Source: Promicromonospora sp. AC04
Lineage (GTDB): Bacteria; Actinomycetota; Actinomycetes; Actinomycetales; Cellulomonadaceae
Direction: 5' to 3'
DNA length: 64,000 nucleotides
Assembly (NCBI RefSeq): GCF_003058225.1
Contig: NZ_QBUG01000006.1
Location: forward strand, 62,001-126,000
The notes under the pieces were generated by a model. That model was not told where the DNA came from. It was given only the letters and a program-made list of their open reading frames with translations, and did no database searches. Every line of letters begins with the position of its first letter. The first letter of the stretch is position 1. Shown here in pieces: positions 1 to 7,458 of this stretch. Both the position numbers and the translations under genes were made by a program.

Positions 1-489
1 GGCGACGCCGAGGCGGTCGCCCGGTCGGTCGCGGAGGAGATCGGCGTCGACCGGTACTTCGCGGGGGTGCGGCCCGAGGACAAGTCCGCCAAGGTCCAGC
101 AGCTCCAGGGCGAGGGCCGGAAGGTCGCGATGGTGGGCGACGGCGTCAACGACGCTCCCGCGCTGGCGCAGGCCGACGTCGGCATCGCGATCGGTGCCGG
201 GACCGACGTCGCGATCGCGTCCGCCGGCGTCATCCTCGCCAGCGACGACCCCCGGTCCGTCCTGTCGGTGATCGAGCTGTCGCGGGCGAGCTACCGCAAG
301 ATGAAGCAGAACCTGTGGTGGGCCGCCGGGTACAACCTGATCTCGGTGCCGCTGGCCGCGGGCGTCCTGGCGCCGATCGGGTTCGTGATGCCGATGTCGG
401 TGGGCGCGCTGCTCATGTCGCTCTCGACCGTCGTGGTCGCGCTCAACGCCCAGCTCCTGCGCCGGCTCGACCTCCGTCCGGGGCGCTGA
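1..489 (+). CDS. Copper-type P1B ATPase, C-terminal part (5' end outside window)
   Basis: The reading frame is open from the first base, so only the last 162 residues are present. They contain the P-type ATPase hinge motif [10 protein letters not shown] (about residues 46-55) and the final two membrane helices. The last helices carry GYN and MSLS, which resemble the metal-site residues (YN in one helix, MxxS in the next) of Cu(I)-exporting P1B-1 pumps. The protein would pump Cu(I) or a similar soft metal out of the cytoplasm. The phosphorylation site DKTG and any N-terminal metal-binding domain lie upstream of the window. The metal assignment is family knowledge applied to a fragment. Confidence 0.9.
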   Translation, partial: GDAEAVARSVAEEIGVDRYFAGVRPEDKSAKVQQLQGEGRKVAMVGDGVNDAPALAQADVGIAIGAGTDVAIASAGVILASDDPRSVLSVIELSRASYRKMKQNLWWAAGYNLISVPLAAGVLAPIGFVMPMSVGALLMSLSTVVVALNAQLLRRLDLRPGR

Positions 490-587
490 CCGGACGTCGG
501 CGCCGTCGGGCGCCGGATGTCCGGTCAGGCGCCGGAGTTGCATAGGCTGCTCGGCATGACGACACATCGATCGCAGATGGGGGCGCC

Positions 588-1547
588 GTGGGTGGCCTGA
601 TGGGACTGCTGGACGACATCGCAGCGCTGGCGAAGCTGGCGGCGGCGTCGATCGACGACGTCGGCGCCGCCGCGGGCCGGGCGACCGCGAAGGCGGCGGG
701 CGTCGTCGTGGACGACACCGCGGTCACGCCGCAGTACCTGCGCAGCGTCGCGGCGCAGCGTGAGCTGCCGATCGTGAAGAAGATCGCCATCGGGTCGATC
801 CGCAACAAGCTGATCTTCATCCTCCCGGCCGCGCTGCTGCTCAGCCAGTTCCTGCCGTGGCTGCTGCCGATCATCCTCATGATCGGCGGCACGTACCTGG
901 CCTACGAGGGCGCCGAGAAGATCTGGCACAAGGTCTCCGGCCACCACGACGCCGACCTGCCGGCCACGGAGGTCAGCCCCGAGGCCGAGAAGAAGATGAT
1001 CGCGGGTGCCATCCGCACCGACCTCATCCTGTCGGCCGAGATCATGGTGATCGCGCTCGCCGAGGTGGCCAGCGAGCCCTTCTGGTCCCGGCTCGCGATC
1101 CTCGTGGTCGTGGCGTTCGTCATCACGATCATCGTCTACGGCATCGTCGCGGCGATCGTGAAGATGGACGACGTCGGACTGCGCCTGGCGCAGCGGGACT
1201 CAGGGTTCTCCAAGTCGCTGGGCCGCGGGCTGGTCAAGGCGATGCCCCGGGTGCTCGCGGTCATCTCGGTGGTCGGCACCATCGCCATGCTGTGGGTCGG
1301 CGGGCACATCCTGCTCGTCAACCTGGGCGCGGACGGCACCGGCTGGCTACCCGGGCCGTACGAGTGGGTGCACCACCTCGAGGTCGCCATCCACGACGCC
1401 ACCGGCGTGTTCGGCGGCACCCTCGGCTGGCTCTTCAACACGCTGTGCTCCGCCGTCGTCGGCCTCGTGGTCGGTGCCGTCGTGGTGGCCGTGCTGCACC
1501 TGCTGCCCTCCCGGAAGAAGAAGGAAGAGGAGCCGGTCAGCCACTGA
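588..1547 (+). CDS. DUF808 (YedI-like) multi-pass membrane protein
   Basis: The 319-residue protein starts LMGLLDDIAAL, contains PIVKKIAIGSIRNKLIFILP, and has an acidic loop with AEKKMIAGAIRTDLILSAEI, all typical of the DUF808/YedI family. Hydrophobic segments near residues 80-105, 160-190, 215-245 and 275-305 suggest four or more membrane helices. The function of the family is unknown. GTG at 588 is chosen as start because GGGGG lies just upstream; ATG at 600 is an in-frame alternative. The gene converges on the acetyltransferase gene, and their 3' ends overlap by 11 bp. Confidence 0.85.
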   Translation: MGGLMGLLDDIAALAKLAAASIDDVGAAAGRATAKAAGVVVDDTAVTPQYLRSVAAQRELPIVKKIAIGSIRNKLIFILPAALLLSQFLPWLLPIILMIGGTYLAYEGAEKIWHKVSGHHDADLPATEVSPEAEKKMIAGAIRTDLILSAEIMVIALAEVASEPFWSRLAILVVVAFVITIIVYGIVAAIVKMDDVGLRLAQRDSGFSKSLGRGLVKAMPRVLAVISVVGTIAMLWVGGHILLVNLGADGTGWLPGPYEWVHHLEVAIHDATGVFGGTLGWLFNTLCSAVVGLVVGAVVVAVLHLLPSRKKKEEEPVSH

Positions 1548-2262
1548 CCGGCGTGCGGATGCTGGCGAAGGCCATGGGGCGGCGCAGCCTGAAGCCCAGG
1601 CTCTCGTAGAGCCGGATCGCGCCCGTGTTGCCCGCCGCGGCGTGCAGCATGGCGCGGTCGCCGCGCTCGTGGATGTGGTGCACGACGTCGAGCACGAGGC
1701 GTGAGGCCAGTCCCTGGCCGCGGTACCGCTCGTCGGTCGCGACGGCGCTGATCTCGGTCCACCCGGCGGGGCTCAGGCGCTCGCCGGCCATGGCCACGAG
1801 GCGCCCGTCGCGCCGGATGCCGACGTACCGGCCCAGCAGGTAGGTCCGCGGCAGGAACGGGCCGGGCTGCGCGCGGGCCACCAGGTCCAGCATCTCCGGG
1901 ACGTCGTCGGCCCCCAGGAGCACCGCCTCGTCGTCGGGCCGCCCGTGCAGGCGGTCGGTCTCGACGAGCTGCACTCCGTGGAAGGGCTCCCCGCGGTCCC
2001 AGCCGGCCGGGAGCTGGACGGACTCCGGCGGGGCCGGGAACTCGGCGCCGGGGCCGACCATGTCGACGATCGCGTCCCAGACGCCGGGGTCGTCCCAGGT
2101 CCGGACGGCGGCGAACGGCGCGACGTCGGTCGAGTACCGGCGGACGAGGTCGCCACCCTCGGCCAGGTGGGCGTGCGCTCCGGTGAGCGACGCCCAGACG
2201 GCGTCGTCGAGCGCGGTCTCGTCGACCGGGGCGCCGTCGCGCGGGGTGTCGATGATGCTCAT
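1537..2262 (-). CDS. GNAT-family N-acetyltransferase
   Basis: The 241-residue protein has a C-terminal GNAT fold with the acetyl-CoA binding motif RYRGQGLASRLV (about residues 179-190), followed by AAAGNTGAIRLYESLGF, the usual motif B region. The roughly 100-residue N-terminal part is not conserved enough to name. It would transfer an acetyl group from acetyl-CoA to an unknown amine. ATG at 2262 is chosen because the reading frame further upstream has no family similarity. It is probably monocistronic; its last codons overlap the convergent DUF808 gene. Confidence 0.82.
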   Translation of the reverse strand: MSIIDTPRDGAPVDETALDDAVWASLTGAHAHLAEGGDLVRRYSTDVAPFAAVRTWDDPGVWDAIVDMVGPGAEFPAPPESVQLPAGWDRGEPFHGVQLVETDRLHGRPDDEAVLLGADDVPEMLDLVARAQPGPFLPRTYLLGRYVGIRRDGRLVAMAGERLSPAGWTEISAVATDERYRGQGLASRLVLDVVHHIHERGDRAMLHAAAGNTGAIRLYESLGFRLRRPMAFASIRTPVSG

Positions 2263-2442
2263 GCGAGGTTTCCGGACGAGAGGTTCACGTCCATCACCAA
2301 CTGGTGCCCGGCCGCCCGCATTCCAGCACGGTCGTCCTCGGCGCAGCGCCGCCTCCGCGGCGCGCGAGGGTGCCGGGTCGTGTCCTCGGGTGAACCAGCC
2401 ACGTCTGAACCACACGGCCCCGGCCACGTCCACTGCACATAC
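2263..2442. other. Intergenic stretch with no recognised gene
   Basis: Between the start of the acetyltransferase gene and the end of the small membrane peptide nothing with codon bias or family similarity was seen on either strand. It presumably carries the acetyltransferase promoter and the 3' end of the DoxX-SRPBCC operon, but no clear hairpin or -35/-10 pair stands out. Confidence 0.5.
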
Positions 2443-2544
2443 TCAGGAGGCCGGTGAGGGCGTGCGTCGGGTCTTCCTGACGAGCTTGTGGATGCGCGCC
2501 TGCTGCCAGATGAACAGCCCTGAGGCGGTCAGGACAGGGATCAC
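2443..2544 (-). CDS. Small single-helix membrane peptide (possibly a frameshifted small gene)
   Basis: This frame encodes 33 residues: one hydrophobic helix (IPVLTASGLFIWQQA) followed by a basic tail (HKLVRKTRRT). Third codon positions in the open frame here are almost all G or C (about 31 of 36), which is the coding signature of this genome, while the overlapping longer frame lacks it. The frame is closed by a stop 18 bp upstream, directly after the preceding gene's stop codon, and no good ribosome site is visible. It may be translated from GTG at 2544 by coupling, or be the tail of a slightly longer gene that lost one base. No function is recognised. Confidence 0.4.
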   Translation of the reverse strand: MIPVLTASGLFIWQQARIHKLVRKTRRTPSPAS

Positions 2545-2562
2545 GACGAACGCTTGACGCCG

Positions 2563-2979
2563 TCATCCGAGCGTCGATGTGACGATGCCGGCGAGGTAGA
2601 GACAGCCGGCTGCGGCGATCCCTGTGGATGGTGTGCGGAACCAGTAGCGACCGCTCAGGGTCAGCATGGCCGCGATGTAGATCGCGCCCAGCACGAGCAG
2701 GAACGGAGAGCCGAGCAGGAACTCGATCCTGACCAGCGCGAGATAGCCGAACACCCCTCCGAAGAGGATGGCGCCGACGGCGTGGCTGGCGTTGAACCCG
2801 ACCCAGAGCCGCCGCATCGTGGTCGCGTCCGACAGGGGCACGGTTGCCTCGTCGAGCTGTTTCCGCACTGCTTCGTCACTGGGGTGCAGGAGGGATGTGG
2901 TGTAGAGCAGCACCAGGTGGCCGGTCCCCAGCAGGGCGAAGACGCCGGCGGCTGCGAGGATCAGCGCCGGCGCGATCAT
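2563..2979 (-). CDS. Small four-helix membrane protein of unknown function
   Basis: The 138-residue protein has about four hydrophobic segments: residues 5-28, 59-80, 88-105 and 117-135. The second follows the motif RRLWVGFNASHAVGAI. It resembles the LIC_13387-type small membrane proteins by recollection only, and no catalytic residues are evident. It is the third gene of an operon, and its ATG overlaps the stop of the DUF6463 gene by 4 bp, so translation is probably coupled. Repeated occurrence of small membrane proteins in this operon suggests a shared envelope role. Confidence 0.7.
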   Translation of the reverse strand: MIAPALILAAAGVFALLGTGHLVLLYTTSLLHPSDEAVRKQLDEATVPLSDATTMRRLWVGFNASHAVGAILFGGVFGYLALVRIEFLLGSPFLLVLGAIYIAAMLTLSGRYWFRTPSTGIAAAGCLYLAGIVTSTLG

Positions 2980-3392
2980 GGCTGGACCGGGTGTTCCTGT
3001 GCGGCGTTGCGCCGGGACATGACCAGTGCCAGGACGCCGATTCCGATCAGCAACCAGCCGCCTGAGGCTGGGTTCAGGAGTGCCAGCGGAATTCCCGGGA
3101 CCAGCAGGATCCACCCGATCTCGGTGGGAAGCCTGCCCGTCACGATGAGGTGTCTCCGAGTGAGTAGACCGAGGCCGGCAAGGGCGATCCCGGTGAGCAT
3201 GAACCAGAGAGCCGCCCTCCGGGCGTCGTCGTCGGCGACGGTGTTCCAGACTCCTTCGGAGACGACGTCGGTCCAGTGCGCGAAGGAGGTGACGACGCCC
3301 AACGACAGGTGCAACGCGGATGCCGCGAAGATCAGTCGAGGAATCCAGCGGTTGCTCGAGGTCGAGTGGCGGACTGCGGGGTCGCCGGTCAT
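2976..3392 (-). CDS. DUF6463 family membrane protein
   Basis: The 138-residue protein has four predicted membrane helices. It has the family-like opening RLIFAASALHLSLGVVTSF, a mid-region DDDARRAALWFMLTGIALAGLG, and a late PGIPLALLNPASGGWLLI segment. The architecture matches the DUF6463 family, whose function is unknown. It sits between the DoxX-SRPBCC gene and another small membrane protein, with 4-bp ATGA overlaps on both sides, so the three products are likely made together. ATG at 3392 is fixed by that overlap. Confidence 0.75.
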   Translation of the reverse strand: MTGDPAVRHSTSSNRWIPRLIFAASALHLSLGVVTSFAHWTDVVSEGVWNTVADDDARRAALWFMLTGIALAGLGLLTRRHLIVTGRLPTEIGWILLVPGIPLALLNPASGGWLLIGIGVLALVMSRRNAAQEHPVQP

Positions 3393-4489
3393 GGTCGCGT
3401 CCCATCCGTCCCGGCTTCGAGCTGGACCTTCCGGGCGACTGAGCGGGGACCGTCTGGACGGACCGGCCCGCTGCCGGTCCGAGCGGCTCGAGCGACCGAA
3501 CGCAGGATGTCCCTGCGGACCAACCCGCTTCCGATGCGGATCGCGTTCCAGTAGATCCTGAATCGCTTCCATGCGTGGTCGTCGGTGCAGTATCCGCGCA
3601 TCTCGGTGCGAAGGCGGGTGCCGCCTCGTTCGGCGGTGAGGCTGAAGTCGGTGAGGTACTTGGCCCAGCCAGGCTCGTCGAATGCGGCGAGTGCTGCGAG
3701 GGTCTCGATCGGCTGCCGTTGCGGCACTCGTTGCCAGGGTCGGGCGATCGATCCACCGATCGCGTAGTCGGGGGCGTCGAGCCGCAGCATGGTGATCGGA
3801 CCGGTGTCGAAGAGGGGACCGTCGCCGGCCTGGGCGCGCCCGAGGTAGCGCAGGCCCACCAGCGCCCTGCTGATGGTCAGGTCGGAGAGCGTGAGCGAGG
3901 CCAGAGCCTCCCACACCGCGGCTGGTGGGGCGTCGATCCATCGGGAGTGGTGGTTGCGGAACTGAAAGTGAGGCATGGCCACCTCGAGGGCGCTGTGCAT
4001 GTTGGCCGCCGGGCCGGGCGTGCGGCGAGCCATCCGCCGCGCACGAAGCTGGAAGGCCAGGACCGCCACGGTCGCGGACAGGTAGACGACCTGGATCAGG
4101 GTGCGCGGGACCAGGGGCATCGCCTCCGTGCTACCGACCATCAGGCCTTGCGACGCCGCGTAGATGTTGGCCGGGAACATCGCGAGCAGCAGTGCGGTGA
4201 GTCCGCCGGATGCCCACAGGACTGTCGGGGGCAGCAGCAGCCCGACGGCGCCGGCGAGCTCGAGGAGACCGGACAGGGTGACCAGCAGGCCGGGCTCCGG
4301 AAGGGCCGGCGGCACCATGCTGATGAAGTCGTCCCGCATGCTGCCGAAATGGGAGGTGCCGGTCAGGACGAACATGGCTGCCAGCCCGCCGCGTAGCGGC
4401 ACTACCCATGGCCGCAGGAGACGCACTCCCACGGCCCCCGCAGCGAGCAGAACAGCGGTGACGAGAACCAGGACGACGAGCGGAGCCAC
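3389..4489 (-). CDS. DoxX-like membrane domain fused to an SRPBCC domain
   Basis: One uninterrupted frame of 366 residues joins two families. Residues 1-165 look like a four-helix DoxX protein (LRGGLAAMFVLTGTSHF, then GLLELAGAVGLLLPP and MFPANIYAA). Residues from about 172 look like a cytoplasmic SRPBCC/START-like ligand-binding domain (RWIDAPPAAVWEALASL). GTG at 4489 is chosen as start because AAAGGGAGG precedes it by about four bases; a TTG at 4531 is possible but lies inside the control palindrome. An in-frame ATG at 3976 with GAGG upstream could also make the SRPBCC part alone. It is the first gene of a three- or four-gene minus-strand operon. Confidence 0.75.
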   Translation of the reverse strand: MAPLVVLVLVTAVLLAAGAVGVRLLRPWVVPLRGGLAAMFVLTGTSHFGSMRDDFISMVPPALPEPGLLVTLSGLLELAGAVGLLLPPTVLWASGGLTALLLAMFPANIYAASQGLMVGSTEAMPLVPRTLIQVVYLSATVAVLAFQLRARRMARRTPGPAANMHSALEVAMPHFQFRNHHSRWIDAPPAAVWEALASLTLSDLTISRALVGLRYLGRAQAGDGPLFDTGPITMLRLDAPDYAIGGSIARPWQRVPQRQPIETLAALAAFDEPGWAKYLTDFSLTAERGGTRLRTEMRGYCTDDHAWKRFRIYWNAIRIGSGLVRRDILRSVARAARTGSGPVRPDGPRSVARKVQLEAGTDGTRP

Positions 4490-4520
4490 GAGGCCTCCCT
4501 TTCGATGAGATCGCAAACTT

Positions 4521-4563
4521 GACAATGACAAGATGCCTTGACGGTCGTCATCTTGTCAATGTC
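4521..4563. promoter_or_regulatory. Inverted repeat in the divergent DoxX/MBL control region
   Basis: GACAATGACAAGATG at 4521-4535 and CATCTTGTCAATGTC at 4549-4563 are inverted copies matching at 14 of 15 bases, 13 bp apart. Each arm contains or abuts a TTGACA: 4519-4524 on the plus strand and 4559-4554 on the minus strand. The site is placed to bind a dimeric regulator over the promoters of the minus-strand DoxX-SRPBCC operon. Confidence 0.55.
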
Positions 4564-4591
4564 TAGATCTGGGCGAACTGGCGCCGGGGTC

Positions 4592-4624
4592 TAGATGATG
4601 TGTAATCTGATGACACATCATCTA
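4592..4624. promoter_or_regulatory. Perfect 12-bp inverted repeat, probable MarR operator
   Basis: TAGATGATGTGT at 4592-4603 is repeated exactly in inverted form at 4613-4624, with a 9-bp centre that holds a -10-like TAATCT (4603-4608). It lies 16 bp upstream of the MBL gene whose operon encodes a MarR protein. MarR proteins commonly repress their own operon through such a site. The link to this MarR is inference from position. Confidence 0.6.
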
Positions 4625-4640
4625 TTGGAAGGAGCTGACC

Positions 4641-5519
4641 ATGCCCACGACAGACCCGATCGCACGTGTCTCGGTGATCAGCACCGGTTCGGTGGTCATC
4701 CGGCCGGAGCACGTCGGCCCGACACGGAAGAACACCTACGTGTGGTTGTTCACCTCGACCAGATGGACGGCGCCGCGACCGATCAACGTCTACGTGATCG
4801 AGCACCGTGACGGCCTGGTGCTGTTCGACACCGGTCAGGACCGTGCATCGGTGACCGACCCCCGCTACTTCCCCGGCGGTCTCAACGGACTGATCTACTC
4901 GCGGCTGGCGAAGTTCGAGATCGGCCCCACCGAGACGCTCGAGGCGGGCCTGTCCGGGCTGGGCTACCGCGTGGACGACGTCGACAAGGCGGTGATCTCG
5001 CACCTGCACCAGGACCACATCGGCGGGCTACCGGTGCTGAGCGGCGCCGAGATCCTCATCAGCGAGCAGGAGTGGAACAGCCTGGACGGACCGCTACCCG
5101 AGGCGCGGGGACTCCTGACCTCACACATCGACCTGCCCGGGCTGCGCTGGAACCGGATCACTCCCGGGCCGCTGGCCGACCCGGAGCTGACGCCGTTCAC
5201 CGACGGGCACGACCTGTTCGGAGACGGCAGCCTGGTTCTGCTGCCCACCCCGGGCCACACGCCCGGATCGCTGTCCCTGCTGGTTCGCCGACCGGCCACG
5301 GCTCCGCTGCTGCTCGTCGGTGACCTGACCTACGACGCCCGCCTGCTGGCGGCCGGCAAGCTGCCCGGCGCCGGCGACAAGCGGCAGATGCGTGCCACGG
5401 TGAGCAGGGTCAACGCGCTGCGCGACACCCTGCCCGGCCTGGTGGTGCTGGCGGCGCACGATCCCAGGGCGGCCGGCCTCCTCGCCGAGACGCTGGCCGA
5501 GAGGGCGGAACACCGATGA
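4641..5519 (+). CDS. MBL-fold metallo-hydrolase, lactonase-like
   Basis: The 292-residue protein has the metallo-beta-lactamase metal motif HLHQDH (His121, His123, Asp125, His126), then PGHTPGS (His206), VGDLTYD (Asp228) and AAHDP (His273). These are the ligands of a two-metal site. The N-terminal INVYVIEHRDGLVLFDTG and overall length resemble N-acyl-homoserine-lactone lactonases and related hydrolases, so a lactone or ester is a fair guess; the substrate is unknown. AAGGAG lies 8 bp before the ATG. It leads an operon with marR and an SRPBCC gene, coupled by an ATGA overlap. Confidence 0.85.
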   Translation: MPTTDPIARVSVISTGSVVIRPEHVGPTRKNTYVWLFTSTRWTAPRPINVYVIEHRDGLVLFDTGQDRASVTDPRYFPGGLNGLIYSRLAKFEIGPTETLEAGLSGLGYRVDDVDKAVISHLHQDHIGGLPVLSGAEILISEQEWNSLDGPLPEARGLLTSHIDLPGLRWNRITPGPLADPELTPFTDGHDLFGDGSLVLLPTPGHTPGSLSLLVRRPATAPLLLVGDLTYDARLLAAGKLPGAGDKRQMRATVSRVNALRDTLPGLVVLAAHDPRAAGLLAETLAERAEHR

Positions 5520-5989
5520 GGCCCGCCGAAGAGCTGCGATATCTGGTCCTGGCCATCCAGCGGGAGGGCAACCGGCTGCTTGCTTCGGAGCTGCGCCCGC
5601 TGGGCGTGACGCCGTCGCAGGCCGAGGTGGTGCGTGTCCTGGCCGACTATCAACCCCTGACCCTGGCCGGGCTGGGCGAGCTGCTGGTCTGCGAGACGGG
5701 CGGAAGCCCGAGCCGGCTTGTGGACCGCCTGGTCACCGTGGGACTGGTCGACCGGGGCGCGGGCGCGACCGACCGCAGGCGCGTCACCCTCGCCCTGACC
5801 GCCGACGGCGAGCGGCTGGCGGCAAGGATCGCGGAGGTGGAGGAGCGGTTGTACGAGAGGATCGACGGCCTCACGACGGGCACGCCGGTCTCGGAGGCGC
5901 TGACGCTGCTGCGGGCGTTCGCGGGCGCGTTCCCGGCCGGGCAGGCCGTGGTCCGCAGGGGCGGCGCACCGGCGGAGGTCGCAGGGTGA
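5516..5989 (+). CDS. MarR-family transcriptional regulator
   Basis: The 157-residue protein has a winged helix (about residues 30-95) with LTLAGLGELLVCETGGSPS as the recognition region and RGAGATDRRRVTLALTADG as the wing, the standard MarR layout. It overlaps the MBL gene by 4 bp upstream and the SRPBCC gene by GTGA downstream. It is the likely ligand-responsive repressor of its own operon through the palindrome at 4592-4624. The ligand is unknown; a substrate of the neighbouring hydrolase is plausible. Confidence 0.88.
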   Translation: MRPAEELRYLVLAIQREGNRLLASELRPLGVTPSQAEVVRVLADYQPLTLAGLGELLVCETGGSPSRLVDRLVTVGLVDRGAGATDRRRVTLALTADGERLAARIAEVEERLYERIDGLTTGTPVSEALTLLRAFAGAFPAGQAVVRRGGAPAEVAG

Positions 5990-6390
5990 CCGCGACCGGC
6001 AGCGCGACGCTGCTCATCGACGCCCCACGGGCGAGGGTGCGCGAGGTCCTGCTCGACGCGCTGTCCCTCCCCTCGTGGAACTCCGCCTTCCTCAGCCTTG
6101 CCGGACCCGCCGCGGCCACCCTCGAAGCGGAGTATCGGATCACTGTCCGGCCGGGACTGAAGGGCACCTTCGCCTACGAGGCGATGGACCCGGACCTCAT
6201 CCGGATGGTGTGGCAGGTGCCCGGTTTCGCGGAGATCGGCGACTGGCAGTTCGGCGCGGAGGGCGGACGCACGCTCGTGCGGCACGACTTCACGCACTCC
6301 GGCCCGCTCGCCGCCATGCTGCGTCAGGCCTACCAGGGTGTAGCAGGTCTCCGGCTCGACCGCCTTCAACGGCGTCTGCTCAGCGGATGA
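5986..6390 (+). CDS. SRPBCC-domain protein
   Basis: The 134-residue protein begins SATLLIDAPRARVREVLLD, followed by LPSWNSAFLSLAGP, the usual start of a polyketide-cyclase/START-like ligand-binding fold, and ends with an amphipathic helix. Such proteins bind hydrophobic ligands or act as small hydrolases or cyclases; no specific activity can be assigned. GTG at 5986 overlaps the marR stop codon, so it is the third gene of the MBL operon. Its 3' end overlaps the convergent nitroreductase gene by 11 bp. Confidence 0.75.
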   Translation: MTATGSATLLIDAPRARVREVLLDALSLPSWNSAFLSLAGPAAATLEAEYRITVRPGLKGTFAYEAMDPDLIRMVWQVPGFAEIGDWQFGAEGGRTLVRHDFTHSGPLAAMLRQAYQGVAGLRLDRLQRRLLSG

Positions 6391-6754
6391 GGAGGAGGAA
6401 GTCCTCAACGTTCGCCGAGCGCAGTACGCCGCGCGCCCAAGCGGGCAGGGACGGTGCGGCGTCCTTCCAGCCGATGGCACGGATCCCGCTGACCTGGTGC
6501 GTGCGCCCGGCCCGGGTCAGCGCACCGCTGCCTGCGCGATCGAGGTTCCGAGCCCACTGCACGTCGCTTCCGTAGGCGAGGCTGACGATCCATCCGCTCT
6601 CGGTCTGGAACGCCATGACGGGACTCTCGTACTGCCGCCCGGTCGTGCGCCCAACATGGTTCACGACCGCGAGTGGTGGCAGCCGGCGTGCGAGCGGGCG
6701 AACGGCGGGGTTGAGGGCACGGGCGACGCGGCGGAACGAACGCGGCATGGGCAT
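6380..6754 (-). CDS. Deazaflavin (F420)-dependent nitroreductase family protein
   Basis: The 124-residue protein contains VVNHVGRTTGRQYESPVM, the phosphate-binding motif of the DUF385/Ddn split-barrel family, and a conserved WARNLDRAGSG segment. Members use F420H2 in actinobacteria for quinone or nitro-compound reduction, often at the membrane. ATG at 6754 is chosen over further upstream frame because a TGGAGC site lies 6 bp before it. It is divergent from the tetR gene and shares its control region, so the TetR protein probably regulates it. Confidence 0.82.
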   Translation of the reverse strand: MPMPRSFRRVARALNPAVRPLARRLPPLAVVNHVGRTTGRQYESPVMAFQTESGWIVSLAYGSDVQWARNLDRAGSGALTRAGRTHQVSGIRAIGWKDAAPSLPAWARGVLRSANVEDFLLLIR

Positions 6755-6770
6755 GGCTTGCTCCAGTCGA

Positions 6771-6833
6771 TAGGATACTCGCGGTATCCTAACCGTAGGC
6801 CGGCTCGAAAGGGAACGCAAGGTATCTTAAGAT
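6771..6833. promoter_or_regulatory. TetR operator half-sites and leaderless tetR promoter
   Basis: TAGGATAC (6771-6778) and GTATCCTA (6784-6791) form a perfect inverted repeat with 5 bp between the arms. The sequence GGTATCCTAA at its right arm recurs as GGTATCTTAA at 6821-6830, giving three related half-sites between the divergent nitroreductase and tetR genes. A -10-like TAAGAT (6828-6833) ends only six bases before the tetR ATG, so the tetR mRNA probably has no leader, and bound repressor would cover it. Confidence 0.6.
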
Positions 6834-6839
6834 CGGCGG

Positions 6840-7418
6840 ATGAGCGATTCTCCCGGCACCCGACGGCGTGGCCCTGTGCTCGAGGCGGCGATCTTCGCTG
6901 CTGTCTGGGACGAGCTTGCCGAGCACGGCTATGCGGGCTTGACGATCGCTGGGGTCGCGGAACGAGCCGGGACGAGCAAGCCGGTGCTCTACCGACGCTG
7001 GCCCAACCGCGCCCACCTGGTGCACGCCGCGCTCGCGAGCGGGCACCGTGCGATCGTCCCGCCTGACACCGGCTCGCTCCGGGGCGACCTCCTCGCGCTG
7101 ATGAACGCTGTAGTCCGGGTGGCGGGAGACGTCACTCCCGACGTCGTGTGGGGGCTGCTGACCGAGAGCGCAGGCGAGAGCACCTTTGCCGCGACGGTTC
7201 GTGACGAGCTCGTCGACGTGCTGCCCGAGGAGATGGTCGCGACCGTGGTCACACGCGCCGAGGGCCGTGGTGAGCTGGCGGCGCGGCCGCGCTCCGCCCG
7301 CGAGCTCACCCTCCCGTTGGACCTGATCCGCTCAGAGTTTTTCGCGCGTGGCACGGTCGACCCCGGTGCGATCGAGGAGATCCTTGATCAGATCACTCTG
7401 CCGCTGCTGCGCCAGTGA
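6840..7418 (+). CDS. TetR-family regulator
   Basis: The 192-residue protein has a TetR helix-turn-helix at about residues 30-65 (LTIAGVAERAGTSKPVLYRRW) and a helical C-terminal ligand domain. It is divergent from the F420-type nitroreductase, with inverted and direct copies of one half-site between them. It therefore probably represses both itself and the nitroreductase. The start ATG lies right after a -10-like hexamer, typical of leaderless actinobacterial genes. The ligand is unknown. Confidence 0.88.
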   Translation: MSDSPGTRRRGPVLEAAIFAAVWDELAEHGYAGLTIAGVAERAGTSKPVLYRRWPNRAHLVHAALASGHRAIVPPDTGSLRGDLLALMNAVVRVAGDVTPDVVWGLLTESAGESTFAATVRDELVDVLPEEMVATVVTRAEGRGELAARPRSARELTLPLDLIRSEFFARGTVDPGAIEEILDQITLPLLRQ

Positions 7419-7458
7419 GACCGGCTGCGGTTCGGTACGGCGGTCGCCGTCGCCCAGA

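Noticed and set aside
2294-2566. A 90-codon minus-strand frame whose ATG overlaps the preceding stop (ATGA)
   Set aside because: Third positions are poor in G and C and the product is unlike any family, whereas the overlapping frame at 2443-2544 has the coding signature. The overlap may be a remnant of the true start before a frameshift.
7438-7449. Short hairpin CGGCG-GT-CGCCG between tetR and the NAD(P)-binding gene
   Set aside because: A 5-bp stem with a 2-base loop is weak and expected by chance in GC-rich DNA, so it is not listed as a terminator.
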